A stretch of 64,000 nucleotides of DNA, from positions 682,001 through 746,000 of the forward strand of contig CALSFV010000035.1 of NCBI GenBank assembly GCA_943737045.1, given 5' to 3'. This document shows, piece by piece, positions 10,929 to 25,000 of the stretch; position 1 is the first letter of the stretch, and the number at the start of each line of letters is the position of its first letter. The position numbers and the translations under genes were made by a program. Below the pieces are notes generated by a model. That model ran no database searches. It was not told where the DNA came from and saw nothing but the letters and a program-made list of their open reading frames with translations. Source of the stretch: Parapristionchus giblindavisi. Taxonomy: Eukaryota; Nematoda; Chromadorea; Rhabditida; Diplogasteridae.

Positions 10929-13900
10929 CATATATCAAACGAAAGAGCAAAAAATTCTGAGTATTTTGCAACGTTCCATGTTGAACAACGGCCGCTCCAG
11001 CCGAATTAACAACATTGAACCATGCATTTTTAGCATTAAAGAATTCGTGACACGTCAATGCTTTATCGAAACTTATCGTAGCATATACCACGTGAAAGAG
11101 CAAAAAATTCTGAATAATCTACACTTCAGTTCATGTCAAACTGTAATCTTGTGTTGATTCCACAATGCCCAAAGTACAAAAGTAGCTTTCACTCTGATAA
11201 GACCAAAAGAATACCTGACATGAAAAATTTTCTGCTAGACCCAGCGTGTCATATACCAAACGAAAGAGCAAAAAATTCTGAGTATTTTGCAACGTTCCAT
11301 GTTGAACAACGGCCGCTCCAGCCGAATTAACAACATTGAACCATGCATTTTCGGCAATAAAGAATTCGTGACACGCCAATATTTAATCTAAACTTATCGT
11401 AGCATATACCACGTGAAAGAGCAAAAAATTCTGAATAATCTACACTTCAGTTCATGTCAAACTGTAATCTTGTGTTGATTCCACAATGCCCAAAGTACAA
11501 AAGTAGCTTTCACTCTGATAAGACCAAAAGAATACCTGACATGAAAAATTTTCTGCTAGACCCAGCGTGTCATATACCAAACGAAAGAGCAAAAAATTCT
11601 GAGTATTTTGCAACGTTCCATGTTGAACAACGGCCGCTCCAGCCGAATTAACAACATTGAACCATGCATTTTTAGCATTAAAGAAATCGTGACACGCCAA
11701 TATTTAATCTAAACTTATCGTAGCATATACCACGTGAAAGAGCAAAAAATTCTGAATAATCTACACTTCAGTTCATGTCAAACTGTAATCTTGTGTTGAT
11801 TCCACAAAGCCCAAAATACAAAAGTAGCTTTCACTCTGATAAGACCAAAAGAATACCTGACACGAAAAATTTTCTGCTAGACTCAGCGTGTCATATACCA
11901 AACGAAAGAGCAAAAAATTCTGAGTATTTTGCAACATTCCATGTTGAACAACGGCCGCTCCAGCCGAATTAACAACATTGAACCATGCATTTTTAGCATT
12001 AAAGAAATCGTGACACGCCAATATTTAATCTAAACTTATCGTAGCATATACCACGTGAAAGAGCAAAAAATTCTGAATAATCTACACTTCAGTTCATGTC
12101 AAACTGTAATCTTGTGTTGATTCCACAAAGCCCAAAATACAAAAGTAGCTTTCACTCTGATAAGACCAAAAGAATACCTGACACGAAAAATTTTCTGCTA
12201 CACTCAGCGTGTCATATATCAAACGAAAGAGCAAAAAATTCTGAGTATTTTGCAACGTTCCATGTTGAACAACGGCCGCTCCAGCCGAATTAACAACATT
12301 GAACCATGCATTTTTAGCATTAAAGAATTCGTGACACGTCAATGCTTTATCGAAACTTATCGTAGCATATACCACGTGAAAGAGCAAAAAATTCTGAATA
12401 ATCTACACTTCAGTTCATGTCAAACTGTAATCTTGTGTTGATTCCACAATGCCCAAAGTACAAAAGTAGCTTTCACTCTGATAAGACCAAAAGAATACCT
12501 GACATGAAAAATTTTCTGCTAGACCCAGCGTGTCATATACCAAACGAAAGAGCAAAAAATTCTGAGTATTTTGCAACGTTCCATGTTGAACAACGGCCGC
12601 TCCAGCCGAATTAACAACATTGAACCATGCATTTTCGGCAATAAAGAATTCGTGACACGCCAATATTTAATCTAAACTTATCGTAGCATATACCACGTGA
12701 AAGAGCAAAAAATTCTGAATAATCTACACTTCAGTTCATGTCAAACTGTAATCTTGTGTTGATTCCACAATGCCCAAAGTACAAAAGTAGCTTTCACTCT
12801 GATAAGACCAAAAGAATACCTGACATGAAAAATTTTCTGCTAGACCCAGCGTGTCATATACCAAACGAAAGAGCAAAAAATTCTGAGTATTTTGCAACGT
12901 TCCATGTTGAACAACGGCCGCTCCAGCCGAATTAACAACATTGAACCATGCATTTTTAGCATTAAAGAAATCGTGACACGCCAATATTTAATCTAAACTT
13001 ATCGTAGCATATACCACGTGAAAGAGCAAAAAATTCTGAATAATCTACACTTCAGTTCATGTCAAACTGTAATCTTGTGTTGATTCCACAAAGCCCAAAA
13101 TACAAAAGTAGCTTTCACTCTGATAAGACCAAAAGAATACCTGACACGAAAAATTTTCTGCTAGACTCAGCGTGTCATATACCAAACGAAAGAGCAAAAA
13201 ATTCTGAGTATTTTGCAACGTTTCATGTTGAACAACGGCCGCTCCAGCCGAATTAACAAAATTGAATTATGCATTTTCGGCAATAAAGAATTCGTGACAC
13301 GCCAATATTTAATCTAAACTTATCGTAGCATATACCACGTGAAAGAGCAAAAAATTCTGAATAATCTACACTTCAGTTCATGTCAAACTGTAATCTTGTG
13401 TTGATTCCACAATGCCCAAAGTACAAAAGTAGCTTTCACTCTGATAAGACCAAAAGAATACCTGACATGAAAAATTTTCTGCTAGACCCAGCGTGTCATA
13501 TACCAAACGAAAGAGCAAAAAATTCTGAGTATTTTGCAACGTTCCATGTTGAACAACGGCCGCTCCAGCCGAATTAACAACATTGAACCATGCATTTTTA
13601 GCATTAAAGAAATCGTGACACGCCAATATTTAATCTAAACTTATCGTAGCATATACCACGTGAAAGAGCAAAAAATTCTGAATAATCTACACTTCAGTTC
13701 ATGTCAAACTGTAATCTTGTGTTGATTCCACAAAGCCCAAAATACAAAAGTAGCTTTCACTCTGATAAGACCAAAAGAATACCTGACACGAAAAATTTTC
13801 TGCTAGACTCAGCGTGTCATATACCAAACGAAAGAGCAAAAAATTCTGAGTATTTTGCAACATTCCATGTTGAACAACGGCCGCTCCAGCCGAATTAACA

Positions 13901-14663
13901 ACATTGAACCATGCATTTTTAGCATTAAAGAAATCGTGACACGCCAATATTTAATCTAAACTTATCGTAGCATATACCACGTGAAAGAGCAAAAAATTCT
14001 GAATAATCTACACTTCAGTTCATGTCAAACTGTAATCTTGTGTTGATTCCACAAAGCCCAAAATACAAAAGTAGCTTTCACTCTGATAAGACCAAAAGAA
14101 TACCTGACACGAAAAATTTTCTGCTACACTCAGCGTGTCATATATCAAACGAAAGAGCAAAAAATTCTGAGTATTTTGCAACGTTCCATGTTGAACAACG
14201 GCCGCTCCAGCCGAATTAACAACATTGAACCATGCATTTTTAGCATTAAAGAAATCGTGACACGCCAATATTTAATCTAAACTTATCGTAGCATATACCA
14301 CGTGAAAGAGCAAAAAATTCTGAATAATCTACACTTCAGTTCATGTCAAACTGTAATCTTGTGTTGATTCCACAAAGCCCAAAATACAAAAGTAGCTTTC
14401 ACTCTGATAAGACCAAAAGAATACCTGACACGAAAAATTTTCTGCTAGACTCAGCGTGTCATATACCAAACGAAAGAGCAAAAAATTCTGAGTATTTTGC
14501 AACATTCCATGTTGAACAACGGCCGCTCCAGCCGAATTAACAACATTGAACCATGCATTTTTAGCATTAAAGAAATCGTGACACGCCAATATTTAATCTA
14601 AACTTATCGTAGCATATACCACGTGAAAGAGCAAAAAATTCTGAATAATCTACACTTCAGTTC

Positions 14664-14985
14664 ATGTCAAACTGTAATCTTGTGTTGATTCCACAAAGCC
14701 CAAAATACAAAAGTAGCTTTCACTCTGATAAGACCAAAAGAATACCTGACACGAAAAATTTTTCTGGTAGACCCAGCGTGTCATATACCAAACGAAAGAG
14801 CAAAAAATTCTGAGTATTTTGCAACGTTTCATGTTGAACAACGGCCGCTCCAGCCGAATTAACAAAATTGAATTATGCATTTTCGGCAATAAAGAATTCG
14901 TGACACGCCAATATTTAATCTAAACTTATCGTAGCATATACCACGTGAAAGAGCAAAAAATTCTGAATAATCTACACTTCAGTTC
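14664..14985 (+). repeat. 322-bp P monomer, extra T and GGTAG change
   Basis: The T-run after the A5 at offset 96 has five T, and the next bases read CTGGTAG rather than CTGCTAG. The same pair of changes is in the monomers at 17549 and 18513 only, so all three descend from one event. Confidence 0.9.
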
Positions 14986-15301
14986 ATGTCAAACTGTAAT
15001 CTTGTGTTGATTCCACAAAAAGTACAAAAGTAGCTTTCACTCTGATAAGACCAAAAGAATACCTGACATGAAAAATTTTCTGCTAGACCCAGCGTGTCAT
15101 ATACCAAACGAAAGAGCAAAAAATTCTGAGTATTTTGCAACGTTCCATGTTGAACAACGGCCGCTCCAGCCGAATTAACAACATTGAACCATGCATTTTT
15201 AGCATTAAAGAAATCGTGACACGCCAATATTTAATCTAAACTTATCGTAGCATATACCACGTGAAAGAGCAAAAAATTCTGAATAATCTACACTTCAGTT
15301 C
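14986..15301 (+). repeat. 316-bp C monomer, 5-base deletion
   Basis: Near 15016 the sequence reads CCACAAAAAGTAC where other C copies read CCACAATGCCCAAAGTAC, so five bases are missing. It is the largest deletion in the window and is unique. It shifts both the + strand and - strand open frames. Confidence 0.9.
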
Positions 15302-16585
15302 ATGTCAAACTGTAATCTTGTGTTGATTCCACAAAGCCCAAAATACAAAAGTAGCTTTCACTCTGATAAGACCAAAAGAATACCTGACACGAAAAATTTT
15401 CTGCTAGACTCAGCGTGTCATATACCAAACGAAAGAGCAAAAAATTCTGAGTATTTTGCAACATTCCATGTTGAACAACGGCCGCTCCAGCCGAATTAAC
15501 AACATTGAACCATGCATTTTTAGCATTAAAGAAATCGTGACACGCCAATATTTAATCTAAACTTATCGTAGCATATACCACGTGAAAGAGCAAAAAATTC
15601 TGAATAATCTACACTTCAGTTCATGTCAAACTGTAATCTTGTGTTGATTCCACAAAGCCCAAAATACAAAAGTAGCTTTCACTCTGATAAGACCAAAAGA
15701 ATACCTGACACGAAAAATTTTCTGCTACACTCAGCGTGTCATATATCAAACGAAAGAGCAAAAAATTCTGAGTATTTTGCAACGTTCCATGTTGAACAAC
15801 GGCCGCTCCAGCCGAATTATCAACATTGAACCATGCATTTTTAGCATTAAAGAATTCGTGACACGCCAATATTTAATCTAAACTTATCGTAGCATATACC
15901 ACGTGAAAGAGCAAAAAATTCTGAATAATCTACACTTCAGTTCATGTCAAACTGTAATCTTGTGTTGATTCCACAAAGCCCAAAATACAAAAGTAGCTTT
16001 CACTCTGATAAGACCAAAAGAATACCTGACACGAAAAATTTTCTGCTAGACTCAGCGTGTCATATACCAAACGAAAGAGCAAAAAATTCTGAGTATTTTG
16101 CAACATTCCATGTTGAACAACGGCCGCTCCAGCCGAATTAACAACATTGAACCATGCATTTTTAGCATTAAAGAAATCGTGACACGCCAATATTTAATCT
16201 AAACTTATCGTAGCATATACCACGTGAAAGAGCAAAAAATTCTGAATAATCTACACTTCAGTTCATGTCAAACTGTAATCTTGTGTTGATTCCACAAAGC
16301 CCAAAATACAAAAGTAGCTTTCACTCTGATAAGACCAAAAGAATACCTGACACGAAAAATTTTCTGCTACACTCAGCGTGTCATATATCAAACGAAAGAG
16401 CAAAAAATTCTGAGTATTTTGCAACGTTCCATGTTGAACAACGGCCGCTCCAGCCGAATTATCAACATTGAACCATGCATTTTTAGCATTAAAGAATTCG
16501 TGACACGTCAATGCTTTATCGAAACTTATCGTAGCATATACCACGTGAAAGAGCAAAAAATTCTGAATAATCTACACTTCAGTTC
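15302..16585 (+). repeat. 642-bp 2-mer SM-Hd, two tandem copies
   Basis: Starts are 15302 SM, 15623 Hd, 15944 SM, 16265 Hd. Both Hd copies carry 198t (positions 15820 and 16462), found nowhere else in the window. They differ in tail: 15623 has t1 and 16265 has t2. A duplication followed by tail conversion, or exchange within the unit, would explain this. Confidence 0.8.
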
Positions 16586-17227
16586 ATGTCAAACTGTAAT
16601 CTTGTGTTGATTCCACAATGCCCAAAGTACAAAAGTAGCTTTCACTCTGATAAGACCAAAAGAATACCTGACATGAAAAATTTTCTGCTAGACCCAGCGT
16701 GTCATATACCAAACGAAAGAGCAAAAAATTCTGAGTATTTTGCAACGTTCCATGTTGAACAACGGCCGCTCCAGCCGAATTAACAACATTGAACCATGCA
16801 TTTTCGGCAATAAAGAATTCGTGACACGCCAATATTTAATCTAAACTTATCGTAGCATATACCACGTGAAAGAGCAAAAAATTCTGAATAATCTACACTT
16901 CAGTTCATGTCAAACTGTAATCTTGTGTTGATTCCACAATGCCCAAAGTACAAAAGTAGCTTTCACTCTGATAAGACCAAAAGAATACCTGACATGAAAA
17001 ATTTTCTGCTAGACCCAGCGTGTCATATACCAAACGGAAGAGCAAAAAATTCTGAGTATTTTGCAACGTTCCATGTTGAACAACGGCCGCTCCAGCCGAA
17101 TTAACAACATTGAACCATGCATTTTTAGCATTAAAGAAATCGTGACACGCCAATATTTAATCTAAACTTATCGTAGCATATACCACGTGAAAGAGCAAAA
17201 AATTCTGAATAATCTACACTTCAGTTC
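16586..17227 (+). repeat. Monomers Cx and C following the SM-Hd unit
   Basis: Starts are 16586 Cx and 16907 C. Together with 15944 and 16265 they complete another SM-H-Cx-C 4-mer like that at 10491. The C copy has a private change near 17035 (ACGGAAGAGC for ACGAAAGAGC). Confidence 0.8.
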
Positions 17228-19155
17228 ATGTCAAACTGTAATCTTGTGTTGATTCCACAAAGCCCAAAATACAAAAGTAGCTTTCACTCTGATAAGACCA
17301 AAAGAATACCTGACACGAAAAATTTTCTGCTAGACTCAGCGTGTCATATACCAAACGAAAGAGCAAAAAATTCTGAGTATTTTGCAACATTCCATGTTGA
17401 ACAACGGCCGCTCCAGCCGAATTAACAACATTGAACCATGCATTTTTAGCATTAAAGAAATCGTGACACGCCAATATTTAATCTAAACTTATCGTAGCAT
17501 ATACCACGTGAAAGAGCAAAAAATTCTGAATAATCTACACTTCAGTTCATGTCAAACTGTAATCTTGTGTTGATTCCACAAAGCCCAAAATACAAAAGTA
17601 GCTTTCACTCTGATAAGACCAAAAGAATACCTGACACGAAAAATTTTTCTGGTAGACCCAGCGTGTCATATACCAAACGAAAGAGCAAAAAATTCTGAGT
17701 ATTTTGCAACGTTTCATGTTGAACAACGGCCGCTCCAGCCGAATTAACAAAATTGAATTATGCATTTTCGGCAATAAAGAATTCGTGACACGCCAATATT
17801 TAATCTAAACTTATCGTAGCATATACCACGTGAAAGAGCAAAAAATTCTGAATAATCTACACTTCAGTTCATGTCAAACTGTAATCTTGTGTTGATTCCA
17901 CAATGCCCAAAGTACAAAAGTAGCTTTCACTCTGATAAGACCAAAAGAATACCTGACATGAAAAATTTTCTGCTAGACCCAGCGTGTCATATACCAAACG
18001 AAAGAGCAAAAAATTCTGAGTATTTTGCAACGTTCCATGTTGAACAACGGCCGCTCCAGCCGAATTAACAACATTGAACCATGCATTTTTAGCATTAAAG
18101 AAATCGTGACACGCCAATATTTAATCTAAACTTATCGTAGCATATACCACGTGAAAGAGCAAAAAATTCTGAATAATCTACACTTCAGTTCATGTCAAAC
18201 TGTAATCTTGTGTTGATTCCACAAAGCCCAAAATACAAAAGTAGCTTTCACTCTGATAAGACCAAAAGAATACCTGACACGAAAAATTTTCTGCTAGACT
18301 CAGCGTGTCATATACCAAACGAAAGAGCAAAAATTTCTGAGTATTTTGCAACATTCCATGTTGAACAACGGCCGCTCCAGCCGAATTAACAACATTGAAC
18401 CATGCATTTTTAGCATTAAAGAAATCGTGACACGCCAATATTTAATCTAAACTTATCGTAGCATATACCACGTGAAAGAGCAAAAAATTCTGAATAATCT
18501 ACACTTCAGTTCATGTCAAACTGTAATCTTGTGTTGATTCCACAAAGCCCAAAATACAAAAGTAGCTTTCACTCTGATAAGACCAAAAGAATACCTGACA
18601 CGAAAAATTTTTCTGGTAGACCCAGCGTGTCATATACCAAACGAAAGAGCAAAAAATTCTGAGTATTTTGCAACGTTTCATGTTGAACAACGGCCGCTCC
18701 AGCCGAATTAACAAAATTGAATTATGCATTTTCGGCAATAAAGAATTCGTGACACGCCAATATTTAATCTAAACTTATCGTAGCATATACCACGTGAAAG
18801 AGCAAAAAATTCTGAATAATCTACACTTCAGTTCATGTCAAACTGTAATCTTGTGTTGATTCCACAATGCCCAAAGTACAAAAGTAGCTTTCACTCTGAT
18901 AAGACCAAAAGAATACCTGACATGAAATATTTTCTGCTAGACCCAGCGTGTCATATACCAAACGAAAGAGCAAAAAATTCTGAGTATTTTGCAACGTTCC
19001 ATGTTGAACAACGGCCGCTCCAGCCGAATTAACAACATTGAACCATGCATTTTTAGCATTAAAGAAATCGTGACACGCCAATATTTAATTTAAACTTATC
19101 GTAGCATATACCACGTGAAAGAGCAAAAAATTCTGAATAATCTACACTTCAGTTC
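17228..19155 (+). repeat. 964-bp 3-mer SM-P(+T)-C/Y, two tandem copies
   Basis: Copy 1 is 17228 SM, 17549 P with an extra T, 17871 C. Copy 2 is 18192 SM, 18513 P with an extra T, 18835 Y. The two modified P monomers are 964 bases apart (3 x 321 + 1). The third position differs: the second copy carries the first Y monomer of the window (94t, GAAATATTTT). Confidence 0.8.
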
Positions 19156-22044
19156 ATGTCAAACTGTAATCTTGTGTTGATTCCACAAAGCCCAAAATAC
19201 TAAAGTAGCTTTCACTCTGATAAGACCAAAAGAATACCTGACACGAAAATTTTTCTGCTAGACTCAGCGTGTCATATACCAAACGAAAGAGCAAAAAATT
19301 CTGAGTATTTTGCAACATTCCATGTTGAACAACGGCCGCTCCAGCCGAATTAACAACATTGAACCATGCATTTTTAGCATTAAAGAAATCGTGACACGCC
19401 AATATTTAATCTAAACTTATCGTAGCATATACCACGTGAAAGAGCAAAAAATTCTGAATAATCTACACTTCAGTTCATGTCAAACTGTAATCTTGTGTTG
19501 ATTCCACAAAGCCCAAAATACAAAAGTAGCTTTCACTCTGATAAGACCAAAAGAATACCTGACACGAAAAATTTTCTGCTAGACTCAGCGTGTCATATAC
19601 CAAACGAAAGAGCAAAAAATTCTGAGTATTTTGCAACATTCCATGTTGAACAACGGCCGCTCCAGCCGAATTAACAACATTGAACCATGCATTTTTAGCA
19701 TTAAAGAAATCGTGACACGCCAATATTTAATCTAAACTTATCGTAGCATATACCACGTGAAAGAGCAAAAAATTCTGAATAATCTACACTTCAGTTCATG
19801 TCAAACTGTAATCTTGTGTTGATTCCACAAAGCCCAAAATACAAAAGTAGCTTTCACTCTGATAAGACCAAAAGAATACCTGACACGAAAAATTTTCTGC
19901 TAGACCCAGCGTGTCATATACCAAACGAAAGAGCAAAAAATTCTGAGTATTTTGCAACGTTTCATGTTGAACAACGGCCGCTCCAGCCGAATTAACAAAA
20001 TTGAATTATGCATTTTCGGCAATAAAGAATTCGTGACACGCCAATATTTAATCTAAACTTATCGTAGCATATACCACGTGAAAGAGCAAAAAATTCTGAA
20101 TAATCTACACTTCAGTTCATGTCAAACTGTAATCTTGTGTTGATTCCACAATGCCCAAAGTACAAAAGTAGCTTTCACTCTGATAAGACCAAAAGAATAC
20201 CTGACATGAAAAATTTTCTGCTAGACCCAGCGTGTCATATACCAAACGAAAGAGCAAAAAATTCTGAGTATTTTGCAACGTTCCATGTTGAACAACGGCC
20301 GCTCCAGCCGAATTAACAACATTGAACCATGCATTTTTAGCATTAAAGAAATCGTGACACGCCAATATTTAATCTAAACTTATCGTAGCATATACCACGT
20401 GAAAGAGCAAAAAATTCTGAATAATCTACACTTCAGTTCATGTCAAACTGTAATCTTGTGTTGATTCCACAAAGCCCAAAATACAAAAGTAGCTTTCACT
20501 CTGATAAGACCAAAAGAATACCTGACACGAAAAATTTTCTGCTAGACTCAGCGTGTCATATACCAAACGAAAGAGCAAAAAATTCTGAGTATTTTGCAAC
20601 GTTCCATGTTGAACAACGGCCGCTCCAGCCGAATTAACAACATTGAATTATGCATTTTCGGCAATAAAGAATTCGTGACACGTCAATGCTTTATCGAAAC
20701 TTATCGTAGCATATACCACGTGAAAGAGCAAAAAATTCTGAATAATCTACACTTCAGTTCATGTCAAACTGTAATCTTGTGTTGATTCCACAATGCCCAA
20801 AGTACAAAAGTAGCTTTCACTCTGATAAGACCAAAAGAATACCTGACATGAAAAATTTTCTGCTAGACCCAGCGTGTCATATACCAAACGAAAGAGCAAA
20901 AAATTCTGAGTATTTTGCAACGTTCCATGTTGAACAACGGCCGCTCCAGCCGAATTAACAACATTGAACCATGCATTTTTAGCATTAAAGAAATCGTGAC
21001 ACGCCAATATTTAATCTAAACTTATCGTAGCATATACCACGTGAAAGAGCAAAAAATTCTGAATAATCTACACTTCAGTTCATGTCAAACTGTAATCTTG
21101 TGTTGATTCCACAAAGCCCAAAATACAAAAGTAGCTTTCACTCTGATAAGACCAAAAGAATACCTGACACGAAAAATTTTCTGCTAGACTCAGCGTGTCA
21201 TATACCAAACGAAAGAGCAAAAAATTCTGAGTATTTTGCAACATTCCATGTTGAACAACGGCCGCTCCAGCCGAATTAACAACATTGAACCATGCATTTT
21301 TAGCATTAAAGAAATCGTGACACGCCAATATTTAATCTAAACTTATCGTAGCATATACCACGTGAAAGAGCAAAAAATTCTGAATAATCTACACTTCAGT
21401 TCATGTCAAACTGTAATCTTGTGTTGATTCCACAAAGCCCAAAATACAAAAGTAGCTTTCACTCTGATAAGACCAAAAGAATACCTGACACGAAAAATTT
21501 TCTGCTACACTCAGCGTGTCATATATCAAACGAAAGAGCAAAAAATTCTGAGTATTTTGCAACGTTCCATGTTGAACAACGGCCGCTCCAGCCGAATTAA
21601 CAACATTGAACCATGCATTTTTAGCATTAAAGAATTCGTGACACGTCAATGCTTTATCGAAACTTATCGTAGCATATACCACGTGAAAGAGCAAAAAATT
21701 CTGAATAATCTACACTTCAGTTCATGTCAAACTGTAATCTTGTGTTGATTCCACAATGCCCAAAGTACAAAAGTAGCTTTCACTCTGATAAGACCAAAAG
21801 AATACCTGACATGAAAAATTTTCTGCTAGACCCAGCGTGTCATATACCAAACGAAAGAGCAAAAAATTCTGAGTATTTTGCAACGTTCCATGTTGAACAA
21901 CGGCCGCTCCAGCCGAATTAACAACATTGAACCATGCATTTTTAGCATTAAAGAAATCGTGACACGCCAATATTTAATCTAAACTTATCGTAGCATATAC
22001 CACGTGAAAGAGCAAAAAATTCTGAATAATCTACACTTCAGTTC
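19156..22044 (+). repeat. Mixed monomers S-SM-P-C-G-C-SM-H-C
   Basis: Starts are 19156, 19477, 19798, 20119, 20440, 20761, 21082, 21403 and 21724. The copy at 19156 has two private changes: ACTAAAG near 19201, which puts a stop in the + strand open frame, and AAAATTTTTC near 19257. The first G monomer (S front with cgg tail and t2) is at 20440. G-C-SM-H recurs at 24300. Confidence 0.8.
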
Positions 22045-25000
22045 ATGTCAAACTGTAATCTTGTGTTGATTCCACAAAGCCCAAAATACAAAAGTAGCTT
22101 TCACTCTGATAAGACCAAAAGAATACCTGACACGAAAAATTTTCTGCTAGACTCAGCGTGTCATATACCAAACGAAAGAGCAAAAAATTCTGAGTATTTT
22201 GCAACATTCCATGTTGAACAACGGCCGCTCCAGCCGAATTAACAACATTGAACCATGCATTTTTAGCATTAAAGAAATCGTGACACGCCAATATTTAATC
22301 TAAACTTATCGTAGCATATACCACGTGAAAGAGCAAAAAATTCTGAATAATCTACACTTCAGTTCATGTCAAACTGTAATCTTGTGTTGATTCCACAAAG
22401 CCCAAAATACAAAAGTAGCTTTCACTCTGATAAGACCAAAAGAATACCTGACACGAAAAATTTTCTGCTAGACCCAGCGTGTCATATACCAAACGAAAGA
22501 GCAAAAAATTCTGAGTATTTTGCAACGTTCCATGTTGAACAACGGCCGCTCCAGCCGAATTAACAACATTGAACCATGCATTTTTAGCATTAAAGAAATC
22601 GTGACACGCCAATGCTTTATCGTAGCATATCGTAGCATATACCACGTGAAAGAGCAAAAAATAAATTCTGAATAATCTACACTTCAGTTCATGTCAAACT
22701 GTAATCTTGTGTTGATTCCACAAAGCCCAAAATACAAAAGTAGCTTTCACTCTGATAAGACCAAAAGAATACCTGACACGAAAAATTTTCTGCTAGACTC
22801 AGCGTGTCATATACCAAACGAAAGAGCAAAAAATTCTGAGTATTTTGCAACGTTCCATGTTGAACAACGGCCGCTCCAGCCGAATTAACAACATTGAATT
22901 ATGCATTTTCGGCAATAAAGAATTCGTGACACGTCAATGCTTTATCGAAACTTATCGTAGCATATACCACGTGAAAGAGCAAAAAATTCTGAATAATCTA
23001 CACTTCAGTTCATGTCAAACTGTAATCTTGTGTTGATTCCACAATGCCCAAAGTACAAAAGTAGCTTTCACTCTGATAAGACCAAAAGAATACCTGACAT
23101 GAAAAATTTTCTGCTAGACCCAGCGTGTCATATACCAAACGAAAGAGCAAAAAATTCTGAGTATTTTGCAACGTTCCATGTTGAACAACGGCCGCTCCAG
23201 CCGAATTAACAACATTGAACCATGCATTTTTAGCATTAAAGAAATCGTGACACGCCAATATTTAATCTAAACTTATCGTAGCATATACCACGTGAAAGAG
23301 CAAAAAATTCTGAATAATCTACACTTCAGTTCATGTCAAACTGTAATCTTGTGTTGATTCCACAAAGCCCAAAATACAAAAGTAGCTTTCACTCTGATAA
23401 GACCAAAAGAATACCTGACACGAAAAATTTTCTGCTAGACTCAGCGTGTCATATACCAAACGAAAGAGCAAAAAATTCTGAGTATTTTGCAACGTTCCAT
23501 GTTGAACAACGGCCGCTCCAGCCGAATTAACAACATTGAACCATGCATTTTTAGCATTAAAGAAATCGTGACACGCCAATATTTAATCTAAACTTATCGT
23601 AGCATATACCACGTGAAAGAGCAAAAAATTCTGAATAATCTACACTTCAGTTCATGTCAAACTGTAATCTTGTGTTGATTCCACAAAGCCCAAAATACAA
23701 AAGTAGCTTTCACTCTGATAAGACCAAAAGAATACCTGACACGAAAAATTTTCTGCTAGACTCAGCGTGTCATATACCAAACGAAAGAGCAAAAAATTCT
23801 GAGTATTTTGCAACATTCCATGTTGAACAACGGCCGCTCCAGCCGAATTAACAACATTGAACCATGCATTTTTAGCATTAAAGAAATCGTGACACGCCAA
23901 TATTTAATCTAAACTTATCGTAGCATATACCACGTGAAAGAGCAAAAAATTCTGAATAATCTACACTTCAGTTCATGTCAAACTGTAATCTTGTGTTGAT
24001 TCCACAAAGCCCAAAATACAAAAGTAGCTTTCACTCTGATAAGACCAAAAGAATACCTGACACGAAAAATTTTCTGCTAGACCCAGCGTGTCATATACCA
24101 AACGAAAGAGCAAAAAATTCTGAGTATTTTGCAACGTTCCATGTTGAACAACGGCCGCTCCAGCCGAATTAACAACATTGAACCATGCATTTTTAGCATT
24201 AAAGAAATCGTGACACGCCAATGCTTTATCGTAGCATATCGTAGCATATACCACGTGAAAGAGCAAAAAATAAATTCTGAATAATCTACACTTCAGTTCA
24301 TGTCAAACTGTAATCTTGTGTTGATTCCACAAAGCCCAAAATACAAAAGTAGCTTTCACTCTGATAAGACCAAAAGAATACCTGACACGAAAAATTTTCT
24401 GCTAGACTCAGCGTGTCATATACCAAACGAAAGAGCAAAAAATTCTGAGTATTTTGCAACGTTCCATGTTGAACAACGGCCGCTCCAGCCGAATTAACAA
24501 CATTGAATTATGCATTTTCGGCAATAAAGAATTCGTGACACGTCAATGCTTTATCGAAACTTATCGTAGCATATACCACGTGAAAGAGCAAAAAATTCTG
24601 AATAATCTACACTTCAGTTCATGTCAAACTGTAATCTTGTGTTGATTCCACAATGCCCAAAGTACAAAAGTAGCTTTCACTCTGATAAGACCAAAAGAAT
24701 ACCTGACATGAAAAATTTTCTGCTAGACCCAGCGTGTCATATACCAAACGAAAGAGCAAAAAATTCTGAGTATTTTGCAACGTTCCATGTTGAACAACGG
24801 CCGCTCCAGCCGAATTAACAACATTGAACCATGCATTTTTAGCATTAAAGAAATCGTGACACGCCAATATTTAATCTAAACTTATCGTAGCATATACCAC
24901 GTGAAAGAGCAAAAAATTCTGAATAATCTACACTTCAGTTCATGTCAAACTGTAATCTTGTGTTGATTCCACAAAGCCCAAAATACAAAAGTAGCTTTCA

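Larger units (their letters stand above)
10491..13058 (+). repeat. 1,284-bp 4-mer SM-H-Cx-C, two tandem copies
   Basis: Copy 1 starts at 10491 SM, 10812 H, 11133 Cx, 11454 C; copy 2 at 11775, 12096, 12417, 12738. The class order is identical in both copies. H carries 106c and 124t with tail t2, and Cx is a C monomer with a CGGCAATAAAG tail. The same 4-mer order recurs at 15944-17227 and starts the units at 47095 and 49663. Confidence 0.85.
13059..15301 (+). repeat. Mixed monomers S-C-SM-H-SM-P-C with two length variants
   Basis: Starts are 13059 S with P-type tail, 13380 C, 13701 SM, 14022 H with tail t1 instead of t2, 14343 SM, 14664 P with an extra T, and 14986 C with a 5-base deletion. 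The H with a t1 tail is a recombinant of H front and SM- or C-like back. Confidence 0.8.
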
